From: a virus
Strand: one strand, 5' to 3'
Virus record (IMG/VR): IMGVR_UViG_3300021960_000043
Coordinates: 1-64,000 of that record
DNA length: 64,000 nucleotides
Part shown: positions 55,701 through 61,250 of the stretch, piece by piece
Layout: every line of letters begins with the position of its first letter
Numbering within the stretch: position 1 is the first letter of the stretch
Translations under genes and position numbers: made by a program
Notes under the pieces: generated by a model
Told to the model about the DNA's origin: nothing
What the model saw: the letters and a program-made list of their open reading frames with translations, nothing else
Database searches by the model: none

Positions 55701-57098
55701 AATAGTGGCTCTCCGTTATTCAATGTGAAGAACATACTCAACAGCAGCGGTCAAGTTAGCATCACTAACAGTAAAACAATACCGCGTTTTGGCGGTGTTG
55801 TAAATGATGCAAATAACGATAGTAGTAGCACCTTAGTGGATGTGTTTGCACCATTCCATTCTTTGAGAGTGGGTGATATGGGTAACGGTAGAGGTGTTAG
55901 ATACCCGACTTTCTTCAACCAATGTGTGTATACCGATGTTAGTCAGGCTGTGGTTAACACAGGTTTGGTTCTAAGCAAGCACACATCTGAACCGTTGTTT
56001 GGTGAGGGTTTGTTACGCCCCCGTAACGCTGTACTGCAAGCCGATGAAGTCAAGAGAGGTATAAGCAATTCACTCAATTTATCAGATGATGGTTTGTTGA
56101 AACCCGAAGCAACGGTCAGTAGTAGAACAGAAACAATAAGCGGAAGTTCACAACACGTTGATGCAATCAGTAGAACAAGCCCAAGAATCGGTATTGATGC
56201 ACCGTTGTTTGACACAACCGAAGAAAACTTTGTTGCTCTAAACAGCGAAGCACATAGTCTACATACAGATAGAAACGTAGGTCAAAGAGTTGTGTTGCAA
56301 AACGCATTCAAGAGAAACAGTAACAGCACAACTAACGATTTCATCACACCTACGTCTTTCACTAGACAACCGGGTGGCTCTCCACAATCAGCAATATTGA
56401 GATTTAGCCACACTAACGTATTCCGTAGTTATGGCGGTTCTTACATCTTAGAAGCAAAGAATTATTCGACTATAGTTGATGATAGTGGTTGGGGTAGAGA
56501 CAACATAGCATCACCTAGTAAATCAAGTAATCCTTATCAAAACTCAGTTAAGAAAAACAACAATCGAGCAAACAATGAAACTGATAAGTCAGTAAGATTC
56601 TTACTAAGACCGATTAGAGTGTTGGATAATAAACACGTTGAATTGTATAGAATGAACGACCAATTACATTCTGATAGTCCTCAAGAAGTTGACACGGAGA
56701 AATCTTACTACGCTGTCACATCAGGTAACAAATATGGGTTGTTTAACTATGAAGTAGATACACCTTCCACATCATCATTCTATGTGGGTGGTACAGCAGG
56801 TGCAAATGCAAACGGGCCGTATTATCCTGTGGTGTTGTTTGATGATGCTTCTTTCACAAATACTCGTTCAACAGGTCCAACAATACCAACTAGTGAATCT
56901 TCAAACTTCACCACAAATGTCAAACAAACTGTTGCTAGACTTATTGTAACAGAAAACACATTACAACATCACCGTTCTGATTCTGTAAGAAAAGGTGATT
57001 TCACAGTCCAACCAAGATTCTCTCAAACGCTGCATCCTAAAGGACACAAAGGAGATGTAAGTTTCAACACAGACGACCACACAGGTGATGCAACATGA
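40755..57098 (+). CDS. 5,447-aa giant tail protein with LamG domains
   Basis: One frame of 16.3 kb. Residues 1-205 are LamG/concanavalin-like (IEIYVNGILMAHKTL; ENIFIGGKGGEFRG), a carbohydrate-binding fold. A second lectin-like part lies near 4256-4400. Most of the protein is beta-rich with many Ser/Thr/Asn/His and few Cys. Two known wandering modules occur near 1696-1752 (VGKKYKIVSTGDTTFTSIGA) and 3217-3293 (SGDATVTMDSTAELFVSMSV). Residues ~4459-4650 are a very AT-rich insert. Position after the tape measure suggests a baseplate/central fibre that binds the host surface. The GTG at 40755 is the first standard start, but the LamG pattern extends upstream. The stop overlaps the next start (ATGA). 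Confidence 0.75.
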   Translation: MPQGYFSSIGNKNIDSEHDIRSLLNAKAKGGIESVTSGLYSRHIAIESWLMPDFGGVVVEKRNQFSLKVGEVHEAAPIVFTVSLLNKGRVEEHTIETGYHDGSRYVGAIYPKTESSGIFNTQPSDLNRNHRELIHVVATFYGNKIEIYVNGILMAHKTLNNPDYILNVSEENIFIGGKGGEFRGVIESLHLAANFRPQMINPSVPLKGEDTLLLYRFEEPITVFDDVFKLTSSASSGATTINIGTTAAAKLATLLKGVSVTSGTIDFTQSPFSSGNYKVIQSTSSGITKHDVAHVPYNLLLRPGGYDYTTKKPNGSPPERVRLKSINVDTGVLTIASIHLDFNTANNGARGLLHVHTTDSRLVVVGADLLIDSGTGKPYQPPHYSSRAIDRTGQMVIDESTYEQHGFVYSSRMALSTTDTDNPYAATWPTTISTDFSIGHSGRHINNHVEGHHYLRKFPKANEEILDSQSDGSADLISAIYDVPLDGMKEQLSINSKVDLYKEIGDYTVIDFVNSSTVSSIYSNYELTSSPGSGVQEIIAIGGSGFNYTPFLLKSPVISPTATPNENTRSHHLRPSKESRVALLHVPVLASTYNLAPYVQIHYNAIDLTGASMNSSNSSVPLLMVEKMIPSGTTVIAEGVFLFETIKTALNSGDLTLYAPGGCILLDSGENANARDLLEVHALSSDSSEGYDADTLLDESNTPPNLTPYVGDTLVNTPPSIITDSTSKTTQHDSSFHRMMFETVKSTKSLGDYSDYKTMDVVATNSSAEPDTIVTSSSSPVFESFDIIDNVSIADTHADTMLIVQPSQRSRFYQLKNVKSQRNTLDNPNIISLHYLLSRGRLRSVDETKEDEGASYTTIQAIGLQNSLSGRNVSFTGSGSNDSHIVKEIEPNAPVVSVTLGGVGQGAVDTKPTFLESEFSREPYSTRRDYVVTAIKYDATNKRIYVNPINNNSANMKSWGTFGFPKAGKIYFEDGSHAKYDFKASTYFEFSTATAGSSDFVSGGREYTEIYQLLQSRNLLSGVTSSTTGDLSITAVISSEPDFGVESQIEDGTTVNDRMFHSLNDVSQDYQLGTQYASTRALVEIPFFANQFFDNESVGTLVDGDNSFKIHLDATNTAHTYNPSPVGRRPKSVEQTDREALSAYAHAIENNTYISSAKVLSYDGTITITVDDANIFPDANSSDIGTDFRNIGGNGQVLRNRRAFTKTGEWVVYTDVDYSANTLTVTDGDYFSSVNFFNELENNEGDLRLYVGQTLPTELIEPIGSDKSTPSADFESRSEYYHDQASMMTQGGNVDYGLRQYVSAIEIKAGPESNPHAEKVTTKRAKGDIQSIRSFGASDVNTVVVSLSPDDLLLFPSLGNRSIDDFTLGTGELFYEATIDYNGTDYKFHYYGHLEEINNYDNTGAAAVSSDIAKNSIVLVYYTSGTYPTATPTATSGLDWVDFIGSEVKLTGRKRRVFFDEYVNNATGSVLQFENEKNPLYSELIANTKFSSGLVWASTSSKTITVTNTTTSKSLNDYFDMNFKEGDLLFFKYSGSISSVNKDEIGYLGVVDYVTGGTSITLKANVPAWMREETTAQIGVAVNDFNDFDAVLNSSWLHPYCNGGLRQGDTVWANMSYSNPHAMEGLFSKSRGIHNEGLVWKGFNGGEGSLDATNPRDSIPMENFLIGDTCIETARNLAQHINKTVEENYKSLGLNDVITADSFIVGKKYKIVSTGDTTFTSIGAIDNEVNTTFTATGVGSGTGTATQLDAPTVAFVDPYLAGENHARVLLYDAEHDREYIAFQDIHMQVQSSAETTKIGWDRNVVEGTNTSSTDLVKRLPEINGAAAHGYTTQIDVANGYPSQNKFIRSTQQSKFIESAYAHDLANKQTDDLIYSTLYDDTVRQNNFSRLYGKAHGHHVHVGLSITGNADGYAYSFSTPLRNNESVASWKIANSYHVLNRKLTNGFIDGLSKNISDSLRDRGTFFDTPDGTRVIPAFLCLKGIRAESLDLSDARMKLLPQWTQMDFVRRLTISTGEVAESESVVDVESAVNEIVRKINQYGALQARLSNGASAHDPSPFWDSDKAFANQDRGSHMGYLRAHIGRSVEDRQGNQGHTIVIHSTVPGATGRNFCVWLDNSTSQTSYNPQFLVGHGGRWRNFWALPEEKQGENMHPAPMPLDKNGRPFAPITTLRQYIQSDESGEDVLSVADFGASKNTDLLALSDVLSGKNHNSVNPDSFDLEASATIVEGLKTGTAAIGRVNFGGLVATGVPGFSPKAGLYGFGKRGDTTFANRYGVSDIADNDYTSHISTSSLDEENIGSQNIYGLQLKDHKNNTYGVRYIYSKLGRSFSNENTILPDTFRDEVQVYFDDSSNEEGGFTIGKHMRGTGDATGRLSSSLTASDWRGNRWNAVPSPNLGVKLSFVVSGNNVTVDDGNGSGTGYITPYTSSDFTHPDKLGYLGFPKENGVFQTTKVASGSTEGDVTSYEYRIGDTFYNCTNAPATGDYIVSPTMNWTTLVTDELLAAVTAFAINSSFNSNNDVIDYIPFDCTSMYAADGRTFGEHGVRRDAIRIKSSKQISKMFSASTHKDFGIQAAHLEFGEVRKAEVDTDGNWTFGTSRAPSNTQVDTGRSVDCGYIPSTILRVKTKFCGPNSNTVTPIIVGSDNKPINTSRWKKNLSGEDYVDVSGDKILPKIDNPIVRTDVSQSSHWNHQHVILTNDMYHFLKPATDYTSSDSSASHIQPFGERKNIYINKDTYVTAEAFVGDNTTHTLNNTIRWTANSEINWPSSVVDAFLHLHLSQEFDGIRSLGSVLSEPIVHFKGGKSSPDHSVPLFFGGGFSGVVLDVNDGSMNDYSDFYTHPYSNGPTGTAGIQNANEISTSFAMLDCNAIFSFFPGAALCNQHRGSPLPPVFNKQNVLSTDLDRGGTLCDTNGVVKAKPVPLVLRFPHPTARYEDYKNDVDNKTTYLVFGPGQAFPFHNERTTSNGETTNPTEPHPGRVVTTGNGWNKVPYYDDRFHNQINNKDTGNSWKAYRPRLKSNYLAEAMYHWRCVINWESPAGYSLGRTHRQYPSHGRNYGQMIDVDTTYDNRTQPLGYTPFIGYGIATAADTVFHMDGGFHPGGHWMDEIITFNPPKQTTEKISVSGYSEINPTAFRVGAAMVTAYIDWTQTTNLATTDVDTEYIVVDGTRCQNGEELASVISSAINSFPGKGALKSIGGTHHPSMGTSNRQDRYGWVDVANPNFTDSTCDTTSGDATVTMDSTAELFVSMSVSGTGIPSGATISSITNSTTFELSANATASNTNTTLVFGTVNSSITTMGDMWIESAETTDQDMLNNLPASGWLRASTTTSPAYACYYMKQVIPGSGSNFKARFYFAPNQFRGSVSSTADKKTLRGFFHDNGAVTPATDDKLWVWSKTGVIRFNNENASTRDHMTQVHFSGIVDAIDRTKPIGAVGWHGERYSYLNSLKVGTEGYAAGLGAYHPFLNFTPYGTASTVMNVYGSLPLIAPLTDSPESGAIINDGETTVATRKSYISTPYTSNTFTTAAASLRNYDYTDPKNTTQRSVKPPNYVFSYANTDTNSVMEDSLHHPQGVYSSAFLVVSYESELSMVAKHDRDGVDAFGDWLYAKHGTSADISDGGTTKWDERFHGQDRFIAPANAGPNVEALIVDGTQVPQGTVGSNWIDSLFPPASGDFVHLHSAVSNDLSLHNAVPGFKATGDLLYDLDHSVGSFNLQASGVERNVSEDYHSSTYTSLLHGDANKFWMSDINGYQTYKNSPVKNFTVENVVWKRMDGGNLSLPAINARGMGAVPFVTRVKNNTAYLTGEKIYGNVRFSFETTNSVMMPTIEAQELKQPGLPNYKVNNVLQIPNEEIQFQEITVVDDSGKEHTIEGGSPFGTVIRCFDVKRGKPSLANSGEAPNLAVRLPNPDSIPGNIVVRSGFDPIQAYQNETLGAGGMQHPGKGSTRLGELFERTTQHNPVNHPLYEEYGWEHFDEESGESKIGGFNTNSLDSAYELHDRMLLFHVCKVGVGHTHRYPTAYAHAVTNTVGGGVVNQALTVSSFSSGTLTASATIDTTIFAADFGTKEEDDNRRYIRVYNASGESGLASYTGVSGTTFTTVKGDANFVSLVAKTDTLTIVPSYPIPAGSARFYAANRLRDHAEVSGNSPDMAHTKYVDGSETPYQRYSKPIMTPMAYPRMGHHYVNATQPMLPGHWAHPAYQSLYKKHRFEQSVNIGRKDSKTMKDAVVASSEEVPVKADLSIGDSLNPVEAEVVFGSLNAAPSPPSDLHGGAFTLMFETSVKWDGYGVLASLGNAGVINKAGGHRIVLAAAANYTLANHFPDPSEVGAYQIVIQPNMFRGQFGGVIESESYAFTGQQVNTVIGIKKYDSEFGGLVLILAKATQFDCRGCEVFVNELMLDVSPDFGSQFTKIPPLLLYNSYGVNLNETPSFTRRNFPYSPMMVKSTPSHTLNVPWWSILFGKIDSSTELITDNSNYMGLSQYAPHNYEVFAKSTYGSVGHILGMQGHNTKYPNIYSSILENTSPIAKSIVATKTSNGEFTVNDGSGFPANPQFGQEIYYTAANGRVYSTTYTRTGYATDGINLRNTFNVTNSSQFYSNLTTGVTIYLSTNYNSYTSKQYSNDKTISNYAKTISTLSSGSRDTNTLHPPDAFLCLWSHNLGRPMTYFSDTRSAWDSQPSVQARYNAVPEHYETIHYHSANYQMSFGPFSFMMKAQKASNGDGTVNTIDNDLNTYDISSGIYGATLYGGYWPCGSRGGPQVSCLDSYTQSSVSWALPGFASNVTMNWEDEGWNSLNNIYTRTTGLTTRISNDTVRRNFGYRVGLKQAYNRPAWGIIPARGALEKTATGSAYNTTSYDSGPIVQIETHGNLSSKYNGILGRLSNFTGMLNSDVQGEQVRYAQGTRMTRPFGVPVRTLSNKSTVERDWWGDVEGLEITDLALASKHYLVDWWGNDRGEDVRKSPVRGFGIRPAWDCGNAYKEGTNTPFDRVWNSGSPLFNVKNILNSSGQVSITNSKTIPRFGGVVNDANNDSSSTLVDVFAPFHSLRVGDMGNGRGVRYPTFFNQCVYTDVSQAVVNTGLVLSKHTSEPLFGEGLLRPRNAVLQADEVKRGISNSLNLSDDGLLKPEATVSSRTETISGSSQHVDAISRTSPRIGIDAPLFDTTEENFVALNSEAHSLHTDRNVGQRVVLQNAFKRNSNSTTNDFITPTSFTRQPGGSPQSAILRFSHTNVFRSYGGSYILEAKNYSTIVDDSGWGRDNIASPSKSSNPYQNSVKKNNNRANNETDKSVRFLLRPIRVLDNKHVELYRMNDQLHSDSPQEVDTEKSYYAVTSGNKYGLFNYEVDTPSTSSFYVGGTAGANANGPYYPVVLFDDASFTNTRSTGPTIPTSESSNFTTNVKQTVARLIVTENTLQHHRSDSVRKGDFTVQPRFSQTLHPKGHKGDVSFNTDDHTGDAT

Positions 57099-58495
57099 CT
57101 TTGATAGAACCTGCTAACGGGGCTTTCACCGAATCTCCAAATGAGATTATGTATGATGTTAGAAAACCTGTGTTTGTAGACAACGCACTTCATTTAGGAA
57201 AATACGAATCACAAAAACTAGGTTTGCCAAAGGTAAGTTTTACCGCAACACCACACACATTGGCTACTGAAAAGAAATACAGCGTTGTTGAAGAGCAATC
57301 GTCAATGTTATTATCCCACAACAAAACAGCAGGGCATACATCTAAAGTTAGCGTTTATTCCCCTAGTGGTGTTAACACAACATCTAGATTGCTATATGAC
57401 TCTAATGATGTAAGTAAAAGGCTCTATAGAGATACTGTAGAAAATCTTCCTGAGCAAATTAGACTCAATTTATCCAACATGGAAAATCAAACATTTGCTG
57501 ATTTAGGGTTGAGTAACACATTCCATCTAGGCCAACCCGTTGACGTTGGACTAAGAACTAGTGATTTAGCACTAGAGTTAGCATCTGAGGTTGATGGTGT
57601 ACTATCTTCCGTATCAATAGGCACACCTTTGACTGTAACAAACGCAGATTCACAAAGGAGAAAACACAGTAACACTTTCTCAGCCTTTAATTTCAATAAC
57701 TTCAATCTGATGGTCGCTCTAAAGATTCTTTCAAGAAGAGACAATAGAGTTTTAGAGTTTGATAACTTTGGTAATCTATTGTTTGTACCATTTAACTTTT
57801 CTAAACAACATCACAGAGTATACAAAGATTTACGATTTGGCCCTGAGAAGAATAACCCTATAGATGACACTTTGAATAGAGTAACTGTCAAAGGTAGCGT
57901 TATTGCTTTGAATGACAAGAATATTGTAACACTTAACGATGGTGGTAGACAAAAAGGCCGCTTCAATAGTAACGTCATAGAAAATACAACCCCAATAGTG
58001 GATTTGTCTTTAATGGGTCATAATGAAGTAAGTAAAGCAGCAAGACAGATTTTGAAGGCTAATAATTTACTTAGCAAATCAATAGAGACAAAAGGCCATC
58101 CTGATTTGTGGTATCTAAGACCGGGAGATGTAATGATGTATGGTGAGAAAAGATATGTTATTATGGAAGCACAACATAGTTTAACAAATAGAATGAGTGA
58201 TTTTAATTTGCTTTCATTACAAGCGGGTATAGAAAATATATTACAATCTATTGATGAGAGTGCTGTAAGTTCAATTGATGTGAAGAGTGAAAATCTGAAA
58301 GAGCAAATAATTAAAGAAAATCTCAATTTCTTTGATGAAATTAGAGTAACCACTAAAGTCAACATAATCACAAATATTGTGGAGGATGCTAAGTTAATTT
58401 TAGGTGGTAATTCCAATAGAGTTGGTTTAGGGGCAAGTGCTAAAACAATCGGAATGAATAAGAGTGTTCCCTTAGTGGATGTAGGTGATGAATAA
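57095..58495 (+). CDS. Baseplate/tail hub-like protein
   Basis: 466 aa. The C-terminal two thirds follow the order of gpD/gp27-like hubs: VLEFDNFGNLLFVPF, TLNRVTVKGSVIALND, a helix pair with KAARQILKANNLLSK, then LWYLRPGDVMMYGEKRYVIM and EAQHSLTNRMSDFNLLSLQA. These are the strands that build the hub ring under the tail tube. The N-terminal ~150 residues are an extra domain. A helical tail follows. Starts with an ATGA overlap on the giant gene and ends in a TAATG overlap. The family call is by pattern only. Confidence 0.6.
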   Translation: MTLIEPANGAFTESPNEIMYDVRKPVFVDNALHLGKYESQKLGLPKVSFTATPHTLATEKKYSVVEEQSSMLLSHNKTAGHTSKVSVYSPSGVNTTSRLLYDSNDVSKRLYRDTVENLPEQIRLNLSNMENQTFADLGLSNTFHLGQPVDVGLRTSDLALELASEVDGVLSSVSIGTPLTVTNADSQRRKHSNTFSAFNFNNFNLMVALKILSRRDNRVLEFDNFGNLLFVPFNFSKQHHRVYKDLRFGPEKNNPIDDTLNRVTVKGSVIALNDKNIVTLNDGGRQKGRFNSNVIENTTPIVDLSLMGHNEVSKAARQILKANNLLSKSIETKGHPDLWYLRPGDVMMYGEKRYVIMEAQHSLTNRMSDFNLLSLQAGIENILQSIDESAVSSIDVKSENLKEQIIKENLNFFDEIRVTTKVNIITNIVEDAKLILGGNSNRVGLGASAKTIGMNKSVPLVDVGDE

Positions 58496-58839
58496 TGGCC
58501 GTTAATGATTATCTAAAACGACTCATAGTAGAAACGATAGCCAATAACATCAATGAAGTTATAATTGGATTTGACAACACACCCCCTACAAGTAGTGATG
58601 GGAGTGCTGGTAGACCTGCTATTACAGTAACACCAACTGTTAAGATTTTAGACAATTCATCTATACTAGTGGAAGCCGAAATACCTATCACAGAAAAGTT
58701 CGATGAAACGCTAAAAGAAGTATACATTCAAATGAAAGACAGCACAGGCTTTACACCTGTGAGTCGCCACGTTTTCAGACCCGTTGTGAAAGATGACAAC
58801 ACAGAAATGAAAATACAGATTCTATATGAGGTGAGTTAA
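58495..58839 (+). CDS. Small baseplate or fibre-attachment protein
   Basis: 114 aa. An N-terminal helix (DYLKRLIVETIANNINEVII) is followed by strands (ITVTPTVKILDNSSILVEAE; EVYIQMKDSTGFTPVSRHVF). Small proteins of this type occur between hub and fibre genes in marine tailed viruses and may anchor the fibres. TAATG overlaps on both sides show tight coupling. No family is recognised. Confidence 0.55.
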   Translation: MAVNDYLKRLIVETIANNINEVIIGFDNTPPTSSDGSAGRPAITVTPTVKILDNSSILVEAEIPITEKFDETLKEVYIQMKDSTGFTPVSRHVFRPVVKDDNTEMKIQILYEVS

Positions 58840-61250
58840 TGTCCAATCCGCTAAAAACACACACAGACAATTTACAAGATGGAGACTTTATTTTCTCATC
58901 CTCGCTAACTAACATGCTAGAAGGTGTTCATGGTAATGGTATACTGTTGTTAGAGGACTACGCTGTAGGTGAATCTAGAAGAGTTACACCATCTGCTTTA
59001 CCGGGTGCGATTGCTTATGCTAGTGCTAACACTATAACAATCAAAGGTGGTCATGGTGTTCTTGATGGTACATTGATAGATTTTGCTGGTGGTTATAGTA
59101 GTAATACACCCAACACGTTAACTCTTGACTTAGATAATTCAAACTATGGTTCTGCTTTAACTTCAGGACAACAATGCCTATTCGTAATCTATGTTACAAC
59201 TGATAACTCTTCAGGTGTTAATAGAATTGGTGTTGAAAGAAGTAGTGCGGGTGCAAGTTTTCCTAATACACCAACTGATTTCTTGGATGAAGGAGGCTCT
59301 CTAGATGTAGACCAAACCTTTGTTTTAGGTGTAGTGAAGGCTGTTCACGCTGCTAATTCGACAACCATGCAGATAGACATAGAAAGTGATTCTAACATTT
59401 ATGACCTAAGAAGTTACGTTAGACCATCACCTTTGTATTTAGGGAGAATGTCAACAGGTACTGTTGGTGCTACTGCTAGTGATGCTAATAGAATCAACAG
59501 CCATACTGACCTTGACGGTGTACATGGTGGTGGAACAGAAAATGGTACTTTTTCAGCATCTAAGTTAGGTGGCCTATGGATGGGTGCTGATGAGAGTGAC
59601 AATGATGTGTTATTCTTCTCAGGTTATCAAGATTCAACAAGAAGAACACATAGACTTGGGCCTAACTTGGTTTTAGTTCAGGCTAATTCAGACGACATAA
59701 CATTTCAATTTGATGATTACAATTACTTCATATTAACGCCATCAGGAGACATTAATCTCACGGCTGATACAAACGATTCCGCTTTTCCGCCCGGTCATAC
59801 TATCTTTGTGTCTAACAAACATGCTAGTAATGCAGTAACATTTGTAACTTCAACTACCCCTAGTAGTTACTCTATTGGAGGTAACACTAGTGCTGTATTT
59901 GTTTTTGATGGTGCTAATTGGCAACAAACCATGCTTTCCTCAACAGCAACCACGACATCTAGTGGTACATCAGGGCTAGTGCAATTATCTGATGGTGCAA
60001 GTGGCTTCACTAGCGACTCTACATTTAGTTTCAACACCACATCGAATAAATTAACAGTTACAGGTGATGTTAGTATTACAAATCTGTTAAGCGACCCTAA
60101 AGCGATAGAGTTTACACCACATAGTAGTAACTTAGGAGGAACAGCAAATCAAACACTATGGATGGATAGCGGTGATTCAAATAAACTAAAATTGGGTAAT
60201 GATATTATTCTTCATAGTGGTAATACAACTAGTGCTAGTTACAGTTTTGCGGGTCTATCAGATACACCTGCTAACTTCGACAGTGCTTCTAATAAGTTCC
60301 TTCAAGTCAATAATGGTGATGGGACTGATGGAACTGCTGTAGAGTTTGGTACTATAGTTGAGGGCGATTTACCCACCACACTACCTAGTGTAACTTCTAT
60401 TGGTTCTAATGGAATTACTCTCACAGCAGCAGGTAATGTATTGATTAATGGTACGTTGGAAGTGTCAGGTGGTACAACAACTATCAGTTCAACAACCATT
60501 ACAGTTGATGACAAGAATATTGAATTAGGTTCTGTGGATTCACCTGACGATAGCACCGCAAACGGTGGTGGTATAACACTCAGGGGTGCTGGTGATAAAA
60601 CAATTTCATGGAGTAGCACCACAGGTGCTTGGGAGTTTAACAAGGGTGTATTTCCAAGTGGAAACAACACGTTAGATTTAGGTAGCAGTTCAGTAAAATG
60701 GGCTAACGGTTATTTCACCACAGTACACGGTGCTGGTAATTTCACTACAATAGCGGCTTCAGGTGATGTGGCTATCAATACTAATGACTTCGTGGTAGAT
60801 ACTGATGGGTCTAATCCCGCTAAAATCGGTATCAACCAAGCAACACCACTAGCCCCCTTACAAATAGCAAATGTCGGTTATGGTGAAGCCACAGGTTCTA
60901 TTACTTATACTAATAACAACGGTGATGGTAGTTCAGACGACCATATGGACATTATTCTTTACCCTATTGCTAACTTCAGGTCAGGTAAACTCTTGATAGA
61001 GTTTGATGGTGAAGATACAATTAATGGTGGTGGTAATAGAGTCTTTGAAACAGCCGAGGCTGTTGTAACCCATGATGGTGCAAATGCATCCATCACAGTA
61101 TACGGTTTAGTCCAATCCAACTCCGACGAAACTTTACAAGGTATCTACGATACCAAGATAGAAGGCGGTAATTTGATATTGGTGGTTACACCGCAGGTTA
61201 CAGGAATAGACTGCGATGTTAGAGTAAGTTGGCAAGCGATGGTGGCATAA
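58839..61250 (+). CDS. Tail fibre protein
   Basis: 803 aa, nearly all beta strand with Gly/Ser/Thr/Asn repeats. The N-terminal ~200 residues (DGDFIFSSSLTNMLEGVHGN; NTITIKGGHGVLDGTLIDFA) probably attach it to the baseplate. From ~390 on, fibre repeats follow, including TTITVDDKNIELGSV (about 550), also present in the next protein. The C-terminal ~130 residues (from PLQIANVGYGEATG) form a separate, likely receptor-binding, domain. Coupled to both neighbours by TAATG. Confidence 0.7.
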   Translation: MSNPLKTHTDNLQDGDFIFSSSLTNMLEGVHGNGILLLEDYAVGESRRVTPSALPGAIAYASANTITIKGGHGVLDGTLIDFAGGYSSNTPNTLTLDLDNSNYGSALTSGQQCLFVIYVTTDNSSGVNRIGVERSSAGASFPNTPTDFLDEGGSLDVDQTFVLGVVKAVHAANSTTMQIDIESDSNIYDLRSYVRPSPLYLGRMSTGTVGATASDANRINSHTDLDGVHGGGTENGTFSASKLGGLWMGADESDNDVLFFSGYQDSTRRTHRLGPNLVLVQANSDDITFQFDDYNYFILTPSGDINLTADTNDSAFPPGHTIFVSNKHASNAVTFVTSTTPSSYSIGGNTSAVFVFDGANWQQTMLSSTATTTSSGTSGLVQLSDGASGFTSDSTFSFNTTSNKLTVTGDVSITNLLSDPKAIEFTPHSSNLGGTANQTLWMDSGDSNKLKLGNDIILHSGNTTSASYSFAGLSDTPANFDSASNKFLQVNNGDGTDGTAVEFGTIVEGDLPTTLPSVTSIGSNGITLTAAGNVLINGTLEVSGGTTTISSTTITVDDKNIELGSVDSPDDSTANGGGITLRGAGDKTISWSSTTGAWEFNKGVFPSGNNTLDLGSSSVKWANGYFTTVHGAGNFTTIAASGDVAINTNDFVVDTDGSNPAKIGINQATPLAPLQIANVGYGEATGSITYTNNNGDGSSDDHMDIILYPIANFRSGKLLIEFDGEDTINGGGNRVFETAEAVVTHDGANASITVYGLVQSNSDETLQGIYDTKIEGGNLILVVTPQVTGIDCDVRVSWQAMVA